Of a stretch of 64,000 nucleotides of DNA, positions 53,104-62,037 are shown piece after piece. Numbering within the stretch: position 1 is the first letter of the stretch; each line of letters begins with the position of its first letter. The DNA is from Bradyrhizobium jicamae (lineage in GTDB: Bacteria; Pseudomonadota; Alphaproteobacteria; Rhizobiales; Xanthobacteraceae). Position numbers and translations under genes: made by a program. The stretch spans positions 62,001-126,000 of the forward strand of contig NZ_LLXZ01000118.1 in NCBI RefSeq assembly GCF_001440395.1, given 5' to 3'. The notes below the pieces were generated by a model. The model was given only the letters and a program-made list of their open reading frames with translations, was not told the origin of the DNA and ran no database searches.

Positions 53104-55431
53104 ATGAACATTCTTCCCGGCAATATGCGTTTTGGTGCGGGCCAGCCGGTCAGGCGTTTGGAAGACCAGAGACTGCTCACCGGGAAGGGACAGTTCATCG
53201 ACGACAAGCCGGAGGAGGGCGCGCTGTGGCTCCATTTGCTGCGCTCGCCCCATGCCCATGCCAGGATCACCTCGATCGATACGGCTGATGCCGCCGGGAT
53301 GCCCGGCGTTGCGGCCATCTACACCGGCGCGGACCTGATCAAGGACGATATCGGCACCCTCCCGACGCTCGCGATCTTCCAGCGGCCGGACGGCAAGCCA
53401 ATGACGGTGCCGCCGCGGCGGCTGCTTGCGCATGAAATCGTGCGTTATGCCGGCGAGGCCGTCGCCGCCGTTGTCGCGACATCGCGGGTGCAGGCACAGA
53501 CGGCGGCCGAAGCGATTACCGTTGAATATGAGGTGCTGCCCTCCGTGGTCGATCCCGTCGAGGCGGTGAAGCCCGGCGCGCCCGTGGTGTGGCCCGAGGC
53601 GCCCGACAACGTCGTGGCCGCCATGAGCTACGGCGACGCGGCCAAGGTCGAAGAGGCCTTCGCCAATGCCGCGCATAAAGTCTCGCTCGATCTGGTCAGC
53701 CAGCGGCTGGTGCCATCGGCGATGGAGCCGCGCTCGACGATTGCCGAGATCGAGAAGAAGACCGGCCGGCTGATCCTGCACGTGCAGTCGCAGACCCCCG
53801 GCTCGACCCGCGACCTGCTCGCGGAATCCATTCTGAAGCGGCCGAAGGACAGCGTTCGCGTGCTGGTCGGCGATATCGGCGGCGGCTTCGGCCAGAAGAC
53901 CAGTCTCTATCCCGAAGACGGCATCGTCGCTTACGCCGCGACCAAGCTGAACAAGAAGATCCGCTGGCGCGGCGACCGTACGGACGAGTTTGTCGGCGGC
54001 ACCCATGGCCGCGATCTCACCTCGACCGGCGAATTCGCGCTCGACGCCAAAGGCCGCGTGCTGGCCTATCGGGTGCGCTCGATCGGCGGCACCGGGGCGT
54101 ATTCGTCGGGGACCGCGAACATCATTCCGCTCGTGCTCGGGCCCTTCGTGCAGACCGGCGTCTACGATCTGCCGCTGGTGCATTTCGAGGTGAAGTCGGT
54201 GATGACCAACACCGCACCGGTCGGCGCCTATCGCGGGGCAGGGCGGCCGGAAGCCGTGTTCATCGTCGAGCGGCTGATGGACGCGGCCGCGCGCCAGATC
54301 GGCATGGACCCGCGCACCATCCGCAAGGTGAACTACATCAAGCCGGCACAGCTCCCCTACACCAATGCCGTCGGCCAAGTGTACGATTCCGGCGCCTTTG
54401 CGCACATGCTGTCGCGCGCCGCGGAGCTTTCGGACTGGGACGGCTTTGCCGCGCGCAAGAAGGCGGCGAAGAAGAAGGGGCTGCTCTACGGACGCGGCCT
54501 CACCAGCTACATCGAATGGACCGGCGGGCGCGCGCACACCGAAAAGGTCAGCCTGCACGCGACCGCGGAGGGTCGCATCATCCTGCATTCCGGCACCATG
54601 GCGATGGGGCAGGGCCTGCAGACCACCTACAGCCAGATGATCTCTGAATCGCTCGGCATCCCCCTGGACAAGATCGATGTCGTGCAGGGCGATACCGATC
54701 TCGCCACCGGCTTCGGCAGCGTCGGCTCGCGCTCGCTGTTTGTCGGCGGCACGGCGGTGGCGGTATCGAGCAACGACATGATCCAGAAGGCGCGCGAGAA
54801 GGCGTCCAACGTGCTGGAGACGTCGGTCGGGGATATCGAATATCGCGACGGCTGGCTGACGGTGGTCGGCACTGACAAGCGCATCAGCCTGTTCGAGATC
54901 GCGAAGAACGAGGATGGGGCGCGGCTATCCGTCGATAGCGAAGGCGAAGTCGACGGGCCGAGTTGGCCGAACGGCACGCATATCTGCGAAGTCGAGATCG
55001 ATCCCGAGACAGGCGTCAGCAAGGTGGTGCGCTACACCACGGTCGATGACGTCGGCATCGCCGTCAATCCGATGCTGGTGACCGGCCAGGTGCATGGCGG
55101 CGTTGCCCAAGGCATCGGCCAGGCACTCTATGAGGGCGTTTCCTATAGCGAGGAAGGGCAGCTATTGACGGCGAGCTACCAGGACTACTGTGTCCCGCGC
55201 GCCGACGACATTCCGCCGATTGTGGTGACGCTGGATGATTCCGCGCCCTGCCGCACCAATCCGCTCGGCGCCAAGGGCTGCGGCGAATCCGGCGCCATCG
55301 GCGGCCCGCCCTGCGTCACCAATGGCGTGATGGATGCCTTGAGCGAACTCGGCATCAAGCAGCTCAACACCCCGCTGACGCCGGCCAAGGTGTGGCAGGC
55401 GATCCGGGATGCGAGGGCGGCGGTGGAGTAA
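53104..55431 (+). CDS. Xanthine dehydrogenase family protein, molybdopterin-binding (CoxL-like, form II) subunit
   Basis: This is a 775-residue large subunit of a molybdenum hydroxylase. Motifs are the N-terminal RRLEDQRLLTGKGQFIDD, GDIGGGFGQKTSLYPED, the active-site loop GAYRGAGRPE (form II signature AYRGAGR, not the CO-dehydrogenase AYXCSFR), GQGLQTTYSQM and the catalytic glutamate in GAKGCGESGAIGGP. It needs FAD and 2Fe-2S subunits to work, and none is encoded in the window. It may pair with partners elsewhere. The substrate is likely an N-heteroaromatic or aldehyde, not CO. Confidence 0.93.
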   Translation: MNILPGNMRFGAGQPVRRLEDQRLLTGKGQFIDDKPEEGALWLHLLRSPHAHARITSIDTADAAGMPGVAAIYTGADLIKDDIGTLPTLAIFQRPDGKPMTVPPRRLLAHEIVRYAGEAVAAVVATSRVQAQTAAEAITVEYEVLPSVVDPVEAVKPGAPVVWPEAPDNVVAAMSYGDAAKVEEAFANAAHKVSLDLVSQRLVPSAMEPRSTIAEIEKKTGRLILHVQSQTPGSTRDLLAESILKRPKDSVRVLVGDIGGGFGQKTSLYPEDGIVAYAATKLNKKIRWRGDRTDEFVGGTHGRDLTSTGEFALDAKGRVLAYRVRSIGGTGAYSSGTANIIPLVLGPFVQTGVYDLPLVHFEVKSVMTNTAPVGAYRGAGRPEAVFIVERLMDAAARQIGMDPRTIRKVNYIKPAQLPYTNAVGQVYDSGAFAHMLSRAAELSDWDGFAARKKAAKKKGLLYGRGLTSYIEWTGGRAHTEKVSLHATAEGRIILHSGTMAMGQGLQTTYSQMISESLGIPLDKIDVVQGDTDLATGFGSVGSRSLFVGGTAVAVSSNDMIQKAREKASNVLETSVGDIEYRDGWLTVVGTDKRISLFEIAKNEDGARLSVDSEGEVDGPSWPNGTHICEVEIDPETGVSKVVRYTTVDDVGIAVNPMLVTGQVHGGVAQGIGQALYEGVSYSEEGQLLTASYQDYCVPRADDIPPIVVTLDDSAPCRTNPLGAKGCGESGAIGGPPCVTNGVMDALSELGIKQLNTPLTPAKVWQAIRDARAAVE

Positions 55432-55447
55432 AGGTTGCGCGGCGTCT

Positions 55448-55621
55448 CTTACCCTCCCCTGGAGGGGGAGGGTCGGCACGCATCGCAAGATGCGTGCCGG
55501 GGCGGGGTGATCTCTCAACTCGGGCGCTGTTGGATGTGGAGAGACCGTCACCCCACCCCGCCGCTTCGCGTCGACCTACGAGCGAGCTTCGCTCGTCTCG
55601 GACCCTCCAGCGGAGGGTAAG
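55448..55621. repeat. Intergenic palindromic repeat mosaic
   Basis: The 174-bp element is bounded by CTTACCCTCC and GGAGGGTAAG, which are complementary. Inside are a perfect 10-bp hairpin with a GCAA loop (55475-55498), a perfect 8-bp hairpin with a 3-nt loop (55578-55596), and complementary GGGGTGA-TCTCTC / GAGAGACCGTCACCCC segments. Such mosaics occur many times in Bradyrhizobium and Rhodopseudomonas genomes. It fills the gap between the convergent CoxL-like and acyl-CoA dehydrogenase genes and may also end transcription. Confidence 0.75.
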
Positions 55622-55650
55622 AAGAAGCTGCCGTGCGTCCGCGTCCGTAA

Positions 55651-56847
55651 CTACAACCCCAGCACCATCTTCGCCACGATGTCGCGCTGGATCTCCGACG
55701 AGCCGCCGAAGATCGTGTACGCCCGGCCGTTGAGATATTCCGGCACCACCGGCAGCAATTCCTCCGGGATTCCCGGCGTCTCGTTCAGCCGATACAATGG
55801 CCGCACCGGTTCGACATAGAGCCCGTCATTGCCGATCACGTCGACACCGAGCCGCGTCACCGCCTGTCGGATTTCGCTGTTGCGCAGTTTTAATAGCGAC
55901 GACACCGCACCGGGATTCTGTCCGGTCTGCAATGCCGAGAGCACGCGCAGCTCGGTCATTTCAAGCGTGTCGATATCGACCTCGATCTCCGACATCCGCA
56001 TCGCGATATCGGGATCATCGATGGCGCGGCCGGTGACTTCGGATTCGGCAAGATCCGAAATCGTCTTCAGCGCGTCGCGCAGCTTGGCCGAGGCGATGCC
56101 GGCGCCGCGCTCGAATTCGAGCAGGTATTTTCCGTAGGTCCAGCCCTTGCCTTCCTCCCCGACGCGGTTGGCCACGGGCACGCGGACATCGTCGAAAAAT
56201 ACCTGGTTGACCTCGTGATCGCCACCGATGGTGAGGATCGGCCGTGTCGTGATGCCCGTGGTCTTCATGTCGATCAGGATGAAGGAGATGCCGTCCTGCT
56301 GCCGCTCGGTTTCGTTGGTGCGCACCAGCGCGAACATGCGGTTGGCGTGATGGGCGTGCGTGGTCCAGATCTTGGTGCCGTTGATGATATAGTCGTCACC
56401 GTCGCGCACGGCGCGGGTTTTCAGCGAGGCGAGGTCGGAGCCGGAGCCCGGCTCGGAATAGCCCTGGCACCAGTAGTCTTCGCCGGAGAGAATCCGCGGC
56501 AAGTAAAAGTTCTTCTGCTCGGGCGAGCCGAAACCGATGATGACGGGGCCGACCATCTTGACGCCCATGACGTTCACATTGGGCACGCCGGCGCGCGCGC
56601 ATTCGGCCTCAAAAATCCAGCGTTGCGCCGGGGTCCAGTCCGGCCCGCCATGATCCACCGGCCAGCCCGGAGCGCCCCAGCCCTTCCTGTGCAGGGCCCG
56701 CTGCCAGGCCATGCCGATGTCAGGGTCGGAGAAGACGGACGGCGTCAGCGCGGTGGCGCGTTTCATCTCCGGCGTGAGGTTGGCCGCGATGAAGTCGCGG
56801 ACTTCCTTCTCGAAGGCGCGCTCTTCGGCATTGAAAGTAAGATCCAT
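55651..56847 (-). CDS. Acyl-CoA dehydrogenase family protein, pimeloyl-CoA dehydrogenase large-subunit-like
   Basis: This is a 398-residue flavoprotein. The N-terminus MDLTFNAEERAFEKEVRDFIAANL, FAD region YWCQGYSEPGSGSDLASLKTRAV and GTKIWTTHAHHANRMFALVR, and C-terminal IFGGSSEIQRDIVAKMVLGL match the PimC-like subgroup. The start at 56847 has AGGAGCG upstream; the frame extends further but is not needed. It is the second gene of a three-gene operon with the smaller subunit and an enoyl-CoA hydratase. It probably dehydrogenates dicarboxyl-CoA or cyclic acyl-CoA substrates. Confidence 0.9.
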   Translation of the reverse strand: MDLTFNAEERAFEKEVRDFIAANLTPEMKRATALTPSVFSDPDIGMAWQRALHRKGWGAPGWPVDHGGPDWTPAQRWIFEAECARAGVPNVNVMGVKMVGPVIIGFGSPEQKNFYLPRILSGEDYWCQGYSEPGSGSDLASLKTRAVRDGDDYIINGTKIWTTHAHHANRMFALVRTNETERQQDGISFILIDMKTTGITTRPILTIGGDHEVNQVFFDDVRVPVANRVGEEGKGWTYGKYLLEFERGAGIASAKLRDALKTISDLAESEVTGRAIDDPDIAMRMSEIEVDIDTLEMTELRVLSALQTGQNPGAVSSLLKLRNSEIRQAVTRLGVDVIGNDGLYVEPVRPLYRLNETPGIPEELLPVVPEYLNGRAYTIFGGSSEIQRDIVAKMVLGL

Positions 56848-56861
56848 GGATAGCGCTCCTG

Positions 56862-57995
56862 TCAGGCCTGAATGGCACGGCCGCCGAGGGCGGCGTGACG
56901 GCGATAATGATGGGCGCTGCCGCCGAACAGCGTGTCGAAGGCGAGCAGCCGCTTGAAATAGGAGCCGATGTCGAGCTCTTCGGTGACGCCCATGGCGCCA
57001 TGAAGCTGCACCGATTGCTCGGCGACGAAGCGTGCGCATCTGCCGATCTTGGCTTTGGCGCCTGACGCCGCACGGCTGCGCGCGACCGGCTCGGCGTCGG
57101 CCATCAGCGCGGCGCGCAACGCCATCGAGCGGGCCTCGTCGCACTGCATCGCCATGTCGGCGAGGCGATGGCGGATCACCTGGTTGGCGGACAGCGGCCG
57201 TCCGAACTGCTTTCGGATTTTTGTGTATTCGAGCGTCTGGTCGAGCAGCGTCTGCATGATGCCGACGGCCTCGGCGCCAAGTGCGGCCATGGCGCGGTCA
57301 ACCGCGGCTTCGATCGCGGGCAGCGCGTCGCTGCCGTCGCCGAGCAGGGCGTCGGCGGGAAGCTGCACGCCGCTGAGATCAAGGTTGCAGGCCCGGCCGC
57401 CGCCGAGACGAGGAAAGTCGCGCGAGGTAAGCCCGGCTGCGCCGCGAGGCACGAGGAAGAGCCCGAGCTTGCCGTCATCGTTGCGCGCCGAGACGATGAT
57501 CTGCCCGGCGGCACTACCATCGAGCACGGCGGTCTTGTGTCCATCGAGACGCCAGCCGTCAGGCGTCTTCTTCGCTGATGTCGCGACCTTGGCCAGATCG
57601 AACCGCGCCTGTCGTTCCGAATGCGCGAACGCGAGAACCAGCGAGCCGTCGGCAATCTTCGGCAACAGATCCTGCTTCTGCGCTTCCGTGCCGCATTCCG
57701 AGATCAGCGATGCGCCGATCACGACGGTAGAGAGATAAGGCTCAGACACCAGGCCGCGCCCGAACGCTTCCATCAAAATGCCGATTTCGATCGCGCCGCC
57801 GCCGAGCCCGCCATGAGCTTCTGAAATCGGCAGCGCCAGCCAGCCGAGATCGGCGAACTGCTTCCAGATATTGGTGCTGAAGCCGAGCGGATCGCCCGCG
57901 ATCTTTCGGCGGTGATCGGCAGTATAGGTCTCGCTGACAAAGCGGTCGGCACTTTCGCGCAGCAACCGCTGCTCGTCGCTCAAGGTGAGGTCCAT
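56862..57995 (-). CDS. Acyl-CoA dehydrogenase family protein, pimeloyl-CoA dehydrogenase small-subunit-like
   Basis: This is a 377-residue acyl-CoA dehydrogenase relative starting MDLTLSDEQRLLRESADRFVSETY. It has a degenerate FAD/substrate region (VLAFAHSERQARFDLAKVATSA) and QLHGAMGVTEELDIGSYFKRLLAFDTLFGG at the C-terminus, as in PimD-like subunits that form heteromers with the PimC-like partner. It ends 14 nt before the partner's start. The pair is more likely an alpha2-beta2 dehydrogenase than two independent enzymes. Confidence 0.9.
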   Translation of the reverse strand: MDLTLSDEQRLLRESADRFVSETYTADHRRKIAGDPLGFSTNIWKQFADLGWLALPISEAHGGLGGGAIEIGILMEAFGRGLVSEPYLSTVVIGASLISECGTEAQKQDLLPKIADGSLVLAFAHSERQARFDLAKVATSAKKTPDGWRLDGHKTAVLDGSAAGQIIVSARNDDGKLGLFLVPRGAAGLTSRDFPRLGGGRACNLDLSGVQLPADALLGDGSDALPAIEAAVDRAMAALGAEAVGIMQTLLDQTLEYTKIRKQFGRPLSANQVIRHRLADMAMQCDEARSMALRAALMADAEPVARSRAASGAKAKIGRCARFVAEQSVQLHGAMGVTEELDIGSYFKRLLAFDTLFGGSAHHYRRHAALGGRAIQA

Positions 57996-58014
57996 CTGAT
58001 CTTCTTTTGCTTTT

Positions 58015-58863
58015 CTACTTTGTTTGGGCGGGTTTGCGGACGGACGGATGAAGGCCCGCTGGATCCACGATCATTCCGAATTCCTGAAGATTGTGCGCGT
58101 GGCAGAGCTGATGCAGCGCGAATGCCTGCTCGATCGCCGCAGGCTGTCCCATCACGTCCACCGAGCGGTTGACGGCTTCCTTGGTCAGTTTCAGCGCGAA
58201 GGAAGGCTTGGCCGCAATCCGTTCCGCAAGCTTCATCACGAAGTCGGAGAGTTCATCCCGCGGCACCACGTGATTGACCATGCCGAGCCGGTGCGCTTCC
58301 TCCGCGCTCCAGACATCAGCGGTGAACAGCAATTCCTTGGCCTTGCGCGCACCCAGCTCCCAGGGGTGCACGAACCATTCGACGCCGCAGACGCCCATGG
58401 TGACGACGGGATCGCAGAACTCGGCATCGTGGCTTGCGACGATGAGATCGCAGGCCCAGGCCAGCATCAGGCCGCCGGCGATGCATTTGCCGTGCACTTC
58501 CGCAATCGTCGGCTTTGCCAGATTGCGCCAGCGCCGCGTGATCTGCAGATAGATTTCCTGCTCGCGCGCGAAGCGACCATGGGCGTTGGGCTCGGCGAAT
58601 CCGCCCCAATTTCCGACGGGTGGAAAATCCACGCCGGCGTCGTTCTTGGCCCCGGGCCGCAGGTCGTGCCCCGACGAAAAATGCGGGCCATTGCCGGCGA
58701 GAATGATGACCTTGACCGCATCGTCCTGCACCGCCTGGTCAAAGGCGGCATTGAGGTCGTAGGTCATCTGCAGGTTCTGGGCGTTGCGGGCCTCGGGCCG
58801 GTTCATCACGATCCGCGCGATCCGCGGCTCGGGCCGCTCCACGACGATGGTCTCGAACTCCAT
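58015..58863 (-). CDS. Enoyl-CoA hydratase family protein
   Basis: This is a 282-residue crotonase-fold protein with IARIVMNRPEARNAQNLQMTYDLNAAFDQA, the oxyanion-hole motif HFSSGHDLRPGAKND, KPTIAEVHGKCIAGGLMLAWACDLIVASHDAEF and the C-terminal KLTKEAVNRS. The usual catalytic glutamates are not clearly placed (VGVCGVEWFVHPWELGARKAKELLF), so another crotonase reaction such as isomerisation or hydrolysis is possible. It is the first gene of the operon with the two acyl-CoA dehydrogenases, 19 bp before the small subunit. Confidence 0.9.
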   Translation of the reverse strand: MEFETIVVERPEPRIARIVMNRPEARNAQNLQMTYDLNAAFDQAVQDDAVKVIILAGNGPHFSSGHDLRPGAKNDAGVDFPPVGNWGGFAEPNAHGRFAREQEIYLQITRRWRNLAKPTIAEVHGKCIAGGLMLAWACDLIVASHDAEFCDPVVTMGVCGVEWFVHPWELGARKAKELLFTADVWSAEEAHRLGMVNHVVPRDELSDFVMKLAERIAAKPSFALKLTKEAVNRSVDVMGQPAAIEQAFALHQLCHAHNLQEFGMIVDPAGLHPSVRKPAQTK

Positions 58864-59029
58864 GGCGCCCTCGCGTTTTCCTTATTTGTTGGCGGCCATG
58901 TTGTTATTTCGGCAAATGATACGCAAGTCCCGTCGCCTGCAAAATCGGGCTGACGCGGCCACGCGCCTGCATACCGGACGCAACCAAATGTGCTATGTTG
59001 GCGTTGGACTTTTCTTTGGGGAGAGTTCG

Positions 59030-59638
59030 ATGCGCAGATTTTGGAGCATACTGGCGACCCTGTCGTGCCTGAGCCTGACCAATTGCGGCTATAACGCGAT
59101 CCAGACCACTGACGAGCAGGTCAAGTCGGGCTGGTCGGAAGTGGTCAACCAGTATCAGCGCCGTGCTGATCTGGTGCCCAACCTCGTCAATTCCGTGAAG
59201 GGCTTTGCACAGCAGGAAAAGGACGTCCTGCTCGGTGTCACCAATGCCCGCGCGAAGGTCGGCAGCGTCCAGGCGACGCCGGAGGTGCTGAACGACCCTG
59301 CTGCCTTCCAGAAATTCCAGGCGGCACAGGGCGAATTGTCGAGCGCGCTGTCGCGGCTGCTGGTCGTGACCGAGAACTATCCGCAGCTCAAGTCGGACGC
59401 GCTGTTCCGCGACTTGATGGCGCAGCTCGAAGGTACCGAAAACCGCATCACGGTGGCGCGCAATCGCTACATCAAGGCGGTGCAGGATTATAACGTCGGT
59501 ATCCGCACCTTTCCGAACAATCTGACGGCGATGGCGTTCGGCTACAAGGAGAAGCCGAACTTCACGGTCGAGGACGAGAAGGCGATCTCGACGGCGCCGA
59601 AGGTGGACTTCAACCCGACGCCGGCGCCCGCGAAGTAG
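59030..59638 (+). CDS. LemA family protein
   Basis: This is a 202-residue membrane-anchored protein. MRRFWSILATLSCLSLTNCGYN could be a signal peptide or a lipobox with Cys19 (the -1 Asn is unusual). The body is the LemA helical bundle: NAIQTTDEQVKSGWSEVVNQYQRRADLVPNLVNSVKGFAQQE ... ENYPQLKSDALFRDLMAQLEGTENRITVARNRYIKAVQDYN. GGGGAGAG precedes the ATG. LemA genes are typically followed by TPM-domain genes, as here. The function is unknown. Confidence 0.93.
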   Translation: MRRFWSILATLSCLSLTNCGYNAIQTTDEQVKSGWSEVVNQYQRRADLVPNLVNSVKGFAQQEKDVLLGVTNARAKVGSVQATPEVLNDPAAFQKFQAAQGELSSALSRLLVVTENYPQLKSDALFRDLMAQLEGTENRITVARNRYIKAVQDYNVGIRTFPNNLTAMAFGYKEKPNFTVEDEKAISTAPKVDFNPTPAPAK

Positions 59639-59647
59639 CGGACGAAA

Positions 59648-60550
59648 ATGCGCGCGGCAAGGGCCTCTCTGCTAGCACTGCTGCTGTGCTGGGCTGCCTC
59701 GGCGCTGGCCCTCGTTGCAGTGCCGCCGTTGAGCGGCCGCGTCGTCGACCAGACTGGCACGCTCTCTGCCGCCGATATCGCCGCGCTGACACAGACACTA
59801 CAGAATCTGGAGACGCGAAAGGGCAGCCAGATCGCGGTGCTGATCGTACCGACGACGGATGGCGAGGCCATCGAGCAGTTCGCGTTGCGGGTTGCGGAAG
59901 CCTGGAAGATCGGCCGCAAGAAGGTCGACGACGGCGCGCTGCTCGTCATCGCCAAGAACGACCGCCATCTGCGCATCGAGGTCGGCTACGGCCTCGAGGG
60001 CGCACTGACTGATGCCACCACGAAGCGCATCATCGACGAAGACATCACGCCGAAATTCAAGGCCGGCGATTTCGCCGCGGGCGTCTCTGCTGGTGTGAAC
60101 CGGATCGTCCGGGTCGCCGACGGTGAAAAATTGCCAGAGCCGGAGCCGCCGCATTGGCAGGGTTCAGGCCTGTCCGAGTTTATCGATCCGTTCAATCCCT
60201 TCTTCCTCGTCTTCGCTTTCATTATCGGCGGGGTGTTGAGGGCCTTGCTCGGCCGGTTCATCGGCGCGGCGGCAACCGGCGGCATCGTCGGGATCTTCGG
60301 CTGGTTTCTTGCGGGATCGCTCGCCGCTGCAGTCCTCATCGGCTTTATCGCTTTCGTCGTCACTTTCCTGATCCAGAACATGGGCGCCATGGGCCCAAGC
60401 GTGGGACGCCGCGGCAGGGACAATGGATGGGTCATGGGCGGCGGTGGCGGCTCGTGGTCCGGCGGATCCAGCTCCAGCGATAGCGACAGTGGCGGTTTCA
60501 GCGGAGGCGGCGGCAGTTTCGGCGGCGGCGGTGCATCGGGGAGCTGGTAG
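59648..60550 (+). CDS. TPM domain-containing membrane protein (YgcG-like)
   Basis: This is a 300-residue protein: signal peptide (MRAARASLLALLLCWAASALA), a TPM domain at about 25-155 (LSGRVVDQTGTLSAADIAALTQTLQNLETRKGSQIAVLIVPTTDGEAIEQFALRVAEAWKIG ... HLRIEVGYGLEGALTDA), and two to three hydrophobic segments. The Gly/Ser-rich tail ends SFGGGGASGSW, as in YgcG proteins. It lies 9 nt after lemA. Together with LemA and the next TPM protein it probably forms an envelope complex. Confidence 0.93.
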   Translation: MRAARASLLALLLCWAASALALVAVPPLSGRVVDQTGTLSAADIAALTQTLQNLETRKGSQIAVLIVPTTDGEAIEQFALRVAEAWKIGRKKVDDGALLVIAKNDRHLRIEVGYGLEGALTDATTKRIIDEDITPKFKAGDFAAGVSAGVNRIVRVADGEKLPEPEPPHWQGSGLSEFIDPFNPFFLVFAFIIGGVLRALLGRFIGAAATGGIVGIFGWFLAGSLAAAVLIGFIAFVVTFLIQNMGAMGPSVGRRGRDNGWVMGGGGGSWSGGSSSSDSDSGGFSGGGGSFGGGGASGSW

Positions 60551-60552
60551 CC

Positions 60553-61050
60553 ATGAGCATCGGACGTATCACCCGGCATCTTCTCCAGCATCACTGGCGC
60601 CGCCGGCGCGATTTCCCGCCGGCGCTCCTGGCGAGGATCGAACAGGCGATCAATGCGGGCGAGGCCACCCATTCCGGACAGGTTCGCTTCGTGGTCGAAG
60701 GCGCGCTCGACGGCGCGCCGCTGTTTCGTAATCAGTCCGCGCGGGAACGGGCGCTGGATGTGTTCTCGCATTTGCGGATCTGGGACACCGCCGACAATAA
60801 CGGCGTGCTGATCTATCTCCTGCTCGCCGACCGCGATGTCGAAATTGTCGCCGATCGGGGGATCGATACGAAAGTCGGCGCCGCTGGCTGGGAGAAAATC
60901 TGCAACGAGATGGAAGCGGATTTCCGGACGGGGAATTTCGAACGCGGCGTGATCAAGGGCATCGAGGCCGTGTGCCGCGAATTGTCGGCGCATTTTCCGC
61001 GGACCGGTGGCGGGAAGAATGAACTGCCGGATACGCCGGTGGTGCTGTAA
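60553..61050 (+). CDS. TPM domain protein (second, soluble)
   Basis: This is a 165-residue protein with one TPM domain (FPPALLARIEQAINAGEATHSGQVRFVVEGALDGAPLFRNQSARERALDVFSHLRIWDTADNNGVLIYLLLADRDVEIVADRGIDTKVGAAGWEKICNEMEADFRTGNFERGVIKGIEAV). It has no signal peptide and no membrane segment, so it would act on the cytoplasmic side. It starts 2 nt after the previous stop, within the lemA operon. Confidence 0.92.
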   Translation: MSIGRITRHLLQHHWRRRRDFPPALLARIEQAINAGEATHSGQVRFVVEGALDGAPLFRNQSARERALDVFSHLRIWDTADNNGVLIYLLLADRDVEIVADRGIDTKVGAAGWEKICNEMEADFRTGNFERGVIKGIEAVCRELSAHFPRTGGGKNELPDTPVVL

Positions 61051-61243
61051 GGCACTACCACTGGCCTAAACCAAGGGATGGTCGGCTTCATCCGTTTGCA
61101 CAGTGCGAGCCTACCTCAAGACGGTCTGGCCATACCTGCATGCGATGGCATCAGCCGGCACCGGCTGTTACCAATCAAGGCAGAGAGCAAGTGGAATGCA
61201 AAGCAGCGGAACCGGACCCCGTGAGCCGGCAGTTGCAAGACAA

Positions 61244-61277
61244 GGTCGGCGGCGTAACGCCCGCCGGCCTTTTTCTT
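61244..61277 (+). terminator. Rho-independent terminator
   Basis: GGTCGGCGG (61244-61252) pairs with CCGCCGGCC (61261-61269) with one G-U pair and an 8-nt loop, followed directly by TTTTTCTT. It is about 190 bp after the lemA operon stop and just before the end of the convergent GST gene. The strong stem and T run make it the best intrinsic terminator in the window. The region 61051-61243 before it holds no gene I can support. Confidence 0.7.
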
Positions 61278-61299
61278 GGGCGGTGAACGAACTGCCTCG

Positions 61300-61914
61300 T
61301 TACGCCTTCGCCGAAGGCCGCTCGCCCACCCGCGCCATCCACGCCACAATGTTGCTGTTCGCCGCATCGAGCGGCTGGCCGACCTGGCCGGCGAAATCGA
61401 GCCAGCCATAGAGCAGCATGTCCGCCAGCGTGAAGCGCTTGCCGCAGATGTATTGGCGGCCGTCGGCCATCTGGCCGTCGAGCCACTGCAGGCGGTTGGC
61501 AGCGATCATCTTGAGGCCGGGCGAAGCCTCGGGCGCACAGGGAATCCGCTTCTCGAAAAACTTGAGGCCTTCGCCGAAGCGGAAGCCGTTGCCCATATGC
61601 TCGCAGATGTTGAGATCGACGCGGCGCGTCCACATCCGGCATTCGGCGCGCTCTTCCGGCGTTGCCCCGATCATCGGCGGGCTAGGATGCTTCTCTTCGA
61701 GATATTCGCAGATCGCGGTGATCTCGGACAGATAGTTGCCGTCATCGAGTTCGAGCGTCGGCATCTGCCCGTGCGGGTTGCGCTTCAAATGCTCGGCCTC
61801 GCGGTTCTCGCCCTTGCGCAGGTCGACAGTCTGCTTCGGCATCTCGATGCCCTTTTCCGCCATGAACATGCGGACGATGCGCGGGTTCGGTCCGACCGAG
61901 TCGTAAAACTTCAT
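61300..61914 (-). CDS. Glutathione S-transferase family protein
   Basis: This is a 204-residue GST. The N-terminal thioredoxin-like domain is MKFYDSVGPNPRIVRMFMAEKGIEMPKQTVDLRKGENREAEHLKRNPHGQMPTLELDDGNYLSEITAICEYLEE, and the rest is the helical domain with FTLADMLLYGWLDF. The start at 61914 has GGGAGA upstream. Similar GSTs serve as isomerases or detoxification enzymes. A role as maleylpyruvate isomerase for the distant gentisate genes is possible but not indicated by position. A 17-bp palindrome lies upstream. Confidence 0.92.
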   Translation of the reverse strand: MKFYDSVGPNPRIVRMFMAEKGIEMPKQTVDLRKGENREAEHLKRNPHGQMPTLELDDGNYLSEITAICEYLEEKHPSPPMIGATPEERAECRMWTRRVDLNICEHMGNGFRFGEGLKFFEKRIPCAPEASPGLKMIAANRLQWLDGQMADGRQYICGKRFTLADMLLYGWLDFAGQVGQPLDAANSNIVAWMARVGERPSAKA

Positions 61915-61974
61915 GTGCTGTCTCTCCCGATGTTTTTGTGCAGTGTTGTTGGAAACCGTTGAACAGGCCACCGT

Positions 61975-61991
61975 GCCATTTGTCAAATGGC
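61975..61991. promoter_or_regulatory. Perfect palindrome upstream of the GST gene
   Basis: GCCATTTG-T-CAAATGGC is a perfect 8-1-8 inverted repeat, 60 bp upstream of the GST start and 46 bp after the stop of the MBL gene. It has the form of a dimeric repressor operator. No regulator gene is adjacent. Confidence 0.45.
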
Positions 61992-62037
61992 CGGACCACA
62001 CATTCGGCGTGGCGGAATATGTCGCGGACGAACTGGC

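Noticed and set aside
53104..55431. Aerobic carbon monoxide dehydrogenase large subunit
   Set aside because: The active-site loop is AYRGAGR (form II) rather than the CO-dehydrogenase AYXCSFR, and no CoxM or CoxS genes are adjacent.
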